Assembly: GCF_021545845.1 (NCBI RefSeq)
Contig: NZ_CP088923.1
Location: 310,001-374,000 of the forward strand
Reading direction: 5' to 3'
DNA length: 64,000 bases
Source: Rhodanobacter thiooxydans
Lineage (GTDB): Bacteria; Pseudomonadota; Gammaproteobacteria; Xanthomonadales; Rhodanobacteraceae
Shown: one piece after another, positions 58,923 through 64,000 of the stretch
Layout of the letters: each line of letters starts with the position of its first letter
Numbering within the stretch: position 1 is the stretch's first letter
The notes under the pieces: generated by a model
What the model was told of the DNA's origin: nothing
The model's database searches: none
The model's input: the letters and a program-made list of their open reading frames with translations, nothing else
Made by a program: the position numbers and the translations under genes

Positions 58923-61238
58923 CTACAGCGGCGTGAGGTTGGCGTAGGCCGCCACCAGCCACTTGCTGCCAGCGCCTTCGAAGTTCACCTGCAGGCGGGT
59001 GTGCGCGCCGCTGCCTTCGGCGCTGATCACCACGCCCTCGCCGAAGCTGGGATGGCTGACGCGCTGGCCGAGTTTCACCGGCAGCGCTTCCTCCAGCGAC
59101 GGTGCGATCTCGTGCGGGCGGCCGGCGTACAGCGGGCGGGTGACGTGCACGCGTGGGCGCACCTCGTCGATCAGTTCGGCGGGCATTTCGCCGAGGAAGC
59201 GCGACGGCCGCGCCAGCATCTCGGTGCCGTGCATGCGACGCGATTCGGCGTGGGTGACCACCAGCCTCTCGCGGGCGCGGGTGATGCCGACGTAGGCGAG
59301 CCGGCGTTCTTCCTCCAGCCGGCCCTCGTCCTCGGTGGAGCGCTGGCTGGGGAACAGGCCTTCCTCCATGCCGACCAGGAACACCAGCGGAAACTCCAGA
59401 CCCTTGGCCGAGTGCAGCGTCATCAGCTGCACGCAGTCGTCCCAGGCTTCGCCCTGGTTCTCGCCCGCTTCCAGCGTGGCGTGCGAGAGGAACGCGGAGA
59501 GTTCGCTCAGGCCGGCGTCGATGTCCTCGGCAGTGCGCTCGAAGCGGCTGGCCACGTTGACCAGCTCGTCCAGGTTCTCCACCCGCGACTCGGCGTTGCC
59601 GCGTGAATCCTTCTCGTAGAAGTCGCGCAGGCCGGTGTGGGTGATCGCGTGGTCGATCTGTTCGGCCAGGGTGAGGCCTTGGCTCCCCTCTCCCTCTGGG
59701 AGAGGGGCTGGGGGTGAGGGTACGGGCGGAGCGGAGCCTTCCGGCGATCCCGTACCCTCACCCCAACCCCTCTCACCCGCAAGGGGACTCCCTGAGGGTC
59801 GCCGGAGGGAGAGGGGCCTGAAGGCGTGTGCCATCTGGTCGATCAAGGCCAGGAACCCTTTCACCGCATTCTTCGCGCGGCCGGCCAGTTCGTTGCCGCC
59901 GGCCAGCTCGGCCAGCGCGGCTTCCCACAGCGAGGTGTCCTCCGCGCGGGCGCGGCGGCGCAGCGCGTCCAGCGTGCGCTCGCCGATGCCGCGCGGTGGG
60001 GTGTTCACCGCGCGCTCGAACGCGGCGTCGTCGTGGCGGTTGGCGGTGAGGCGAAGATAGGCCAGCGCATCCTTGACCTCGGCGCGCTCGAAGAAGCGCT
60101 GCCCGCCGTAGACGCGGTAGCCGATGTTGCGCTGGGCCAGCTGCTCCTCGAAGTTGCGCGACTGCGCGTTCGAGCGGTACAGGATCGCGCAGTCCTTCGC
60201 TGAACCCTGCTCGTCGATATATTCGCGGATGCGCTCGACCACGAAGCGCGCCTCGTCCTGTTCGTTGTAGGCCGCATACAGTGCGATGCGCTGACCATCC
60301 TCGCCCGCGGTCCACAGCTGCTTGCCGAGGCGGCTGCCGTTGCGCTGGATCACGCTGTTGGCGGCCTTCAGGATGGTCGAGGTGGAGCGGTAGTTCTGTT
60401 CCAGCTTGATCGTGCGCGCGCCGGGGAAGTCGCGCAGGAACTGCTGCACGTTCTCCACCTTGGCGCCGCGCCAGCCGTAGATCGCCTGGTCGTCGTCGCC
60501 AACCACGAACACCTGGCCGGTGTTTCCCGCCAGCACGCGGATCCACGCGTACTGCAGCGTGTTGGTGTCCTGGAACTCGTCGACCAGCAGATAGCGCCAG
60601 CGCTGCTGGTAGTGCGCAAGCACGGCCGGGTTCTTCAGCCACAGCTCGTGCGCGCGCAGCAGCAGTTCGGCGAAGTCGACCAGGCCGGCGCGGCGGCAGG
60701 CGTCCTCGTAGGCCTGGTAGATGCGCACGAAGGTCTGCGTGACCGGATGCTCGCGGTGCTCGATCGCATCGGGCCGCTTGCCCTCGTCCTTCCAGTTGTT
60801 GATCTGCCAGCAGGCCTGGCGCGGCGGGAACTTCGCATCGTCCAGGCCCAGCCCGGCGATGACGCGCTTGACCAGCCGCAGCTGGTCGTCGGCGTCGAGG
60901 ATCTGGAACGCTTCGGGCAGGCCCGCCTCGCGCCAGTGCCGGCGCAGCAGCCGGTGCGCGATGCCGTGGAAGGTGCCCACGGTGAGGCCCTGGGTGCCGC
61001 CCGGAATCAGCGCTTCCAGCCGCGCGCGCATCTCGCCGGCGGCCTTGTTGGTGAAGGTGACGGCGAGGATCGCCCACGGCGGCACCCGCTCGGCCTGGGT
61101 CAACCAGCCGATGCGGTGGGTCAGCACGCGGGTCTTGCCGGAGCCGGCGCCGGCCAGCACCAGGTAATGGCCGGGCGGGGCGCACACAGCTTCGCGCTGG
61201 GCGGCGTTGAGCGGGTCGATCAGGTACGAGACATCCAT
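58923..61238 (-). CDS. uvrD: DNA helicase II (UvrD) with in-frame repeat insertion
   Basis: SF1 helicase of mismatch and excision repair, 771 aa against about 720 in E. coli. Motif I VLAGAGSGKTRVL, Ia VTFTNKAAGEMRARL, II LVDEFQDTN, III VVGDDDQAIYGWRGAK, IV QNYRST, V TLHSAKGLEFPLVFLVG and VI RRLAYVGITRARE are complete. The C-terminal part matches UvrD rather than Rep. About 45 residues (roughly 473-517: RRPSGSPLAGERGWGE to APLPEGEGSQ) come from an inserted palindromic repeat, located after LIDQMAHAF and before LAEQIDHAI in the 2B region. The frame is kept, so activity is probably retained. Confidence 0.95.
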   Translation of the reverse strand: MDVSYLIDPLNAAQREAVCAPPGHYLVLAGAGSGKTRVLTHRIGWLTQAERVPPWAILAVTFTNKAAGEMRARLEALIPGGTQGLTVGTFHGIAHRLLRRHWREAGLPEAFQILDADDQLRLVKRVIAGLGLDDAKFPPRQACWQINNWKDEGKRPDAIEHREHPVTQTFVRIYQAYEDACRRAGLVDFAELLLRAHELWLKNPAVLAHYQQRWRYLLVDEFQDTNTLQYAWIRVLAGNTGQVFVVGDDDQAIYGWRGAKVENVQQFLRDFPGARTIKLEQNYRSTSTILKAANSVIQRNGSRLGKQLWTAGEDGQRIALYAAYNEQDEARFVVERIREYIDEQGSAKDCAILYRSNAQSRNFEEQLAQRNIGYRVYGGQRFFERAEVKDALAYLRLTANRHDDAAFERAVNTPPRGIGERTLDALRRRARAEDTSLWEAALAELAGGNELAGRAKNAVKGFLALIDQMAHAFRPLSLRRPSGSPLAGERGWGEGTGSPEGSAPPVPSPPAPLPEGEGSQGLTLAEQIDHAITHTGLRDFYEKDSRGNAESRVENLDELVNVASRFERTAEDIDAGLSELSAFLSHATLEAGENQGEAWDDCVQLMTLHSAKGLEFPLVFLVGMEEGLFPSQRSTEDEGRLEEERRLAYVGITRARERLVVTHAESRRMHGTEMLARPSRFLGEMPAELIDEVRPRVHVTRPLYAGRPHEIAPSLEEALPVKLGQRVSHPSFGEGVVISAEGSGAHTRLQVNFEGAGSKWLVAAYANLTPL
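59685..59818. repeat. CTCTCCC-type palindromic repeat inside uvrD
   Basis: A 10-bp hairpin, CCCCTCTCCC/GGGAGAGGGG (59685-59707), is followed by 16-bp perfect arms GGGGTGAGGGTACGGG (59711-59726) and CCCGTACCCTCACCCC (59749-59764), then CAACCCCTCTCACCCGC and further C/G-rich arms. It is read in frame as a low-complexity Pro/Gly/Ser/Glu insertion in UvrD. Confidence 0.9.
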
Positions 61239-61263
61239 CGCACCCATTGTAGTGGGCACCGAC

Positions 61264-61290
61264 AAAAACCGCCGCGCAGGCGGCGTTTTT
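61264..61290. terminator. Bidirectional terminator between uvrD and the 72-aa gene
   Basis: AAAAACCGCCGCGCAGGCGG is followed by CGTTTTT: a short GC stem (CCGCC/GGCGG) flanked by A-run and T-run on either side. It ends the minus-strand 72-aa gene before uvrD. Confidence 0.75.
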
Positions 61291-61314
61291 CCTCACGGCG
61301 AAACGGGGCCTGGC

Positions 61315-61533
61315 TCAGCGCTTCTGCAGGAAGCCGCCCAGCGCCAGCAGCGCGCCGACCACGATGCTGGCGATGCCGATCCATTGCGGCACGCCCTTGT
61401 CGTGGGTGGCGGTGACCTTCGCCGAGCCGATCTGCAGCAGCGTGTCGGTGGTCTGGTAGCTGGCGTGGCCGAACACCACCCACAAGCCCGCGACCAGCAG
61501 GACCAGACCGACGACGATCAGTGCGAAGCGCAT
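61315..61533 (-). CDS. Small membrane protein, DUF3185-like (72 aa)
   Basis: Two helices (MRFALIVVGLVLLVAGLWVV and WIGIASIVVGALLALGGFL) are separated by a polar loop, SYQTTDTLLQIGSAKVTATH. This is the DUF3185-type layout and function is unknown. The ATG at 61533 has GGGGAA-type sequence upstream; longer extensions have no similarity. From 61534 to 61768 I see no gene, RNA or repeat. Confidence 0.72.
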   Translation of the reverse strand: MRFALIVVGLVLLVAGLWVVFGHASYQTTDTLLQIGSAKVTATHDKGVPQWIGIASIVVGALLALGGFLQKR

Positions 61534-61768
61534 GGGTTCTTCCGGCGGGGGAACGAGCTTCGAGTATGCCGGGGCGGCTCGCACAGATGAAGTGCACAGG
61601 GCCTGGACAAAACGCTGGGGATGGAACGGCTCATTCCGAAGAGTGAGGCCTGGATGGCCGCCTTTTGATCTTGTTCTGCACTCAGGGATGAGCGCACATC
61701 GCAGAGTGCGGTCATGGATGGCCGCTTCTTGAACTTGGCGTTCATGGACGAACGCACAAATACCGCGC

Positions 61769-61895
61769 AAAAAAAGCCCCGGAGGCTAGGGGGAGCCTCC
61801 GGGGCGAGGCAGGCGCAAAGACCTAGGGGAGAGGTTTGCGTCTGTGGCTGCCCAGGGAGGTGGGCTCGCCGTGGATGCCGTTGCGTGCATCCGTG
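61769..61895 (-). ncRNA. sX13-like small RNA downstream of polA
   Basis: Read on the minus strand: hairpin GGATGC/GCATCC (61892-61873), hairpin GCCCA-CCTCCC-TGGGC (61865-61850), hairpin GCAAACCT-CTCCCC-TAGG..TTTGC (61839-61815), then terminator GCCCCGGAGGCT-CCCCCT-AGCCTCCGGGGC (61805-61776) with seven U. Three loops in a row are C-rich anti-Shine-Dalgarno-like. The same design and position next to polA are known for Xanthomonas sX13, an Hfq-independent regulator of virulence and pili. The 5' end is estimated; CACTAACT upstream could be part of a -10 box. Confidence 0.72.
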
Positions 61896-62017
61896 GAGTT
61901 AGTGCGCGGTTTGCCGAAAAAGTTGCAGGGTTTCCGAAGAAATTTAAAGGCGGTTCATCCTCATGAAACGTTAACCGTCAAGTCCTTGTTGCGCATGTGA
62001 AACCGCGATCGGCGGCG

Positions 62018-64000
62018 TCAATGCGCTTCGTCCCAGTTCGCACCCACGCCGACGTCGACCAGTAGCGGCACCGCCAGTTGCGCCGCGCCGGACATCCGTT
62101 CGTTCACCGCGGCGCGGACGGCGTCGACGGCCTCCGCCTGTACCTCGAACACCAGCTCGTCGTGCACCTGCATCAGCATGTGGGCGTCGTCGCGATCGGC
62201 CAGCCACGCCGCCACGCCGATCATCGCGCGTTTGATGATGTCCGCCGCGCTGCCCTGCATCGGCGCGTTCACCGCGGCGCGCTCGGCGCCCTGGCGCAGG
62301 CCGGCGTTGCGCGAGGTGAGGTTCTCCAGGTACAGGCGGCGGCCGAAGATCGTCTCCACGTAGCCGTCGCGATGGGCCTGTTCGCGGGTGGCGTCCATGA
62401 ACGCGCGCACGCCGGGGTAGCGGGAAAAATAACGCGCCATGTAGTCGCTGGCTTCGCCACGGTCCACGCCGAGCTGGCGCGCCAGGCCGAACGCGCTCAT
62501 GCCGTACATCAAGCCGAAGTTGATCGCCTTGGCGGCGCGGCGCTGGTTGGCGCTGACCTCCTCGGGCTTCAGCCCGAACACCTCGGCGGCGGTGGCGCGG
62601 TGCACGTCGCCGCCCTCGCGGAACGCCTTGAGCAGGCCCTCGTCGCCGGACAGGTGCGCCATGATGCGCAGCTCGATCTGCGAGTAGTCCGCCGCCATCA
62701 CCCGCCAGCCCGGCGGCGCGATGAAGGCCTGGCGGATGCGTCGGCCTTCCTCGGTGCGTACCGGGATGTTCTGCAGGTTCGGATCGGACGAGGAAATCCG
62801 CCCGGTCGCCACCGAGCCCTGGTGGTAGCTGGTGTGCACGCGCCCGGTGCGCGGGTTGACGATGCTGGACAGCTTGTCCGTGTACGTGCTGCGCAGCTTG
62901 GCCAGACCGCGATAGTCAAGGATCAGCCGCGGCAGTTCGTGGGTGTCGGCGATCGCCTCAAGCGCCTCTTCGTTGGTGGACGGCTGGCCGGTCGGCGTCT
63001 TCAGTTTCGCTTCGAGGTGCAGTTCGTCGAACAGCACGGCCTGCAGCTGCTTCGGCGAATCGAGGTTGAACTCGCGCCCGGCCAGCGCGTACGACTGCTG
63101 CTGCAGTTCCAGCATGCGCTTGCCCAGCTGCTGGCTCTGCCGGCGCAGCTCGTCGCCGTCGATCAGCACGCCGCGGCGTTCCATCTCGGCCAGCACCGGC
63201 ACCAGCGGGATCTCGATCTCCTCGTACACGCGGCGCAGCGACGGCACGCTCACCAGCTTCGGCCACAGCGCATGGTGCAGGCGCAGGGTGACGTCGGCGT
63301 CCTCCGCGGCGTAGCGGCAGGCGGTGTCCAGGTCCACCTGCGAGAACGAAATCTGCTTCGCGCCCTTGCCGGCGACTTCCTCGTACTTCACCGTGTCGTA
63401 GCCGAGGTACTTCTTCGCCAGCGAGTCCATGTCGTGGCGCGTGGCGGTGGTGTTCCACACGTAGGACTCCAGCATCGAGTCGTGCCTGAGCCCCTGCACG
63501 GCGATGCCGTAGTGCGACAGGATGTTGATGTCGTACTTCGCGTGCTGGCCCAGTTTGGGCCGCGCCGGATCCTCGAAGACGGGCTTCAAGGCGGCGAGCA
63601 CGCTGTCGCGATCGAGCTGCTTCGGCACGCCGGGATAGTCGTGGTCGAGCGGGATGTAGCAGGCCTTGCCCGGCTCCACCGCGAGGCTGAGGCCGACGAT
63701 GTCCGCGCGCATCGCGTCGATGCTGGTGGTTTCGGTGTCGAACGCGATCAGTTCGGCGCTGCGGAGTTTTTCCAGCCAAGCGTCGAGCTGTGCCTGGGTG
63801 GTGACGAGTTCGTAGTCGCCTTTCGCCGAGAATTCGAAGCCCCTCTCCCCTCGGGAGAGGGGTTGGGGCGAGGGTTCGGCTGAGCCGTGCGCTCCGGTCG
63901 CACCCTCACCCACGGCCCCTCTCCCAAGGGGAGAGGGGAGAGCAGCATCCGTCGGCCCGTCCAGCTCCTTCAGCGCCGCCTTGAATTCGTAGCGCGTGTA
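62018..64000 (-). CDS. polA: DNA polymerase I (5' end outside window), with in-frame repeat insertion
   Basis: The reading frame is open to the window edge, so about 660 C-terminal residues are seen. It begins YTRYEFKAALKELDG, the end of the 5' nuclease domain, then a repeat-derived linker, then the 3'-5' exonuclease domain with intact LIAFDTETTSID (Asp, Glu). The polymerase domain follows: SSDPNLQNIPVRTEEGRRIR, MAADYSQIELRIMAHLSGD (motif A), RRAAKAINFGLMYGMSAFG (motif B) and LMQVHDELVFEV (motif C). Proofreading and polymerase sites are complete. The annotated Met at 63913 is not the true start. Confidence 0.96.
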   Translation of the reverse strand, partial: YTRYEFKAALKELDGPTDAALPSPLGRGAVGEGATGAHGSAEPSPQPLSRGERGFEFSAKGDYELVTTQAQLDAWLEKLRSAELIAFDTETTSIDAMRADIVGLSLAVEPGKACYIPLDHDYPGVPKQLDRDSVLAALKPVFEDPARPKLGQHAKYDINILSHYGIAVQGLRHDSMLESYVWNTTATRHDMDSLAKKYLGYDTVKYEEVAGKGAKQISFSQVDLDTACRYAAEDADVTLRLHHALWPKLVSVPSLRRVYEEIEIPLVPVLAEMERRGVLIDGDELRRQSQQLGKRMLELQQQSYALAGREFNLDSPKQLQAVLFDELHLEAKLKTPTGQPSTNEEALEAIADTHELPRLILDYRGLAKLRSTYTDKLSSIVNPRTGRVHTSYHQGSVATGRISSSDPNLQNIPVRTEEGRRIRQAFIAPPGWRVMAADYSQIELRIMAHLSGDEGLLKAFREGGDVHRATAAEVFGLKPEEVSANQRRAAKAINFGLMYGMSAFGLARQLGVDRGEASDYMARYFSRYPGVRAFMDATREQAHRDGYVETIFGRRLYLENLTSRNAGLRQGAERAAVNAPMQGSAADIIKRAMIGVAAWLADRDDAHMLMQVHDELVFEVQAEAVDAVRAAVNERMSGAAQLAVPLLVDVGVGANWDEAH
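63840..63938. repeat. CTCTCCC-type palindromic repeat inside polA
   Basis: Hairpins CCCCTCTCCC-CTC-GGGAGAGGGG (63840-63862) and CCCCTCTCCC-AA-GGGGAGAGGGG (63916-63938) flank GTTGGGGCGAGGGT and CACCCTCACCC arms, which also pair. The minus strand reads it in frame as LPSPLGRGAVGEGATG...PQPLSRGERG, in the linker between the two nuclease domains of PolA. Confidence 0.9.

Noticed and set aside
62018..63913. PolA start at the Met of 63913
   Set aside because: That Met lies in the inserted repeat; the frame is open upstream with the end of the 5' nuclease domain, so the gene continues beyond the window.

Overview
The window is a high-GC chromosomal segment with tightly packed genes and many 4-bp ATGA/GTGA overlaps. 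Its gene content and synteny point to a gammaproteobacterium of the order Xanthomonadales, most likely the Rhodanobacter/Dyella group (Rhodanobacteraceae). Signs of this are the coxB-coxA-small ORF-coxC/DUF2909/surf1/ctaA/ctaB block, the rpsU-yqeY-dnaG block, hemD-hemX-hemY, an sX13-like RNA beside polA, and dense GTAGGAGC-type palindromic repeats. The genus is inferred, not proven.

Layout. 1-5.1 kb: coniferyl-aldehyde dehydrogenase, a remnant of an Mrr-type restriction gene, and putA (proline catabolism), all on the minus strand. 5.2-13.9 kb: aa3-type cytochrome c oxidase locus on the plus strand (DUF2244 gene, coxB, coxA, a 47-aa membrane peptide, coxC, SURF1, a Sco-like protein, heme A and heme O synthases). 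It has an FNR/Anr-like site upstream and a 235-bp nested inverted-repeat element just before coxB; no ctaG/cox11 was seen. 14.4-18.2 kb: a small ORF whose ribosome binding site is caught in a stem, then mgtA and a frameshifted outer-membrane-type pseudogene. 18.2-23.3 kb: minus-strand transporter, DedA, dnaG, DUF1328, yqeY and rpsU. 23.4-28 kb: tsaD, rluF, yadGH and a ferredoxin-NADP reductase.

28.1-33.8 kb holds a solitary pilin-like gene behind a CRP/Clp-type palindrome and a chaperone-usher fimbrial operon (pilin, chaperone, usher, tip adhesin). 34-38.8 kb is a co-directional cassette of two membrane proteins, a small XRE regulator, a secreted S33-type hydrolase and a NatAB-type ABC exporter, preceded by two promoter-plus-palindrome modules. 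39-44.9 kb has an EF-hand protein, folE, rmuC, an FAD oxidoreductase and an RlmI-type methyltransferase. 45-46.2 kb is an IS630-family element, followed by ygiC/ygiB and srkA. 49.1-52.1 kb has a thioesterase, an iron-sulfur flavoprotein reductase and an IS110-family element inserted in a palindromic repeat. 52.1-57.1 kb has a rhodanese-like protein, a lipoprotein, a thioesterase and hemD-hemX-hemY. 57.1-64 kb has hypothetical genes, uvrD, an sX13-like small RNA and polA (running off the window).

Most striking observations. (1) The IS110 element's 238-nt left non-coding end folds like an IS621-type bridge RNA, with target and donor guides that can be read against the actual insertion site and element ends. 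(2) A minus-strand RNA after polA has three hairpins with C-rich loops, as in Xanthomonas sX13. (3) Palindromic repeats of one family sit in frame inside uvrD and polA. (4) Other dispersed repeat families and palindromic operators have no gene-level explanation.
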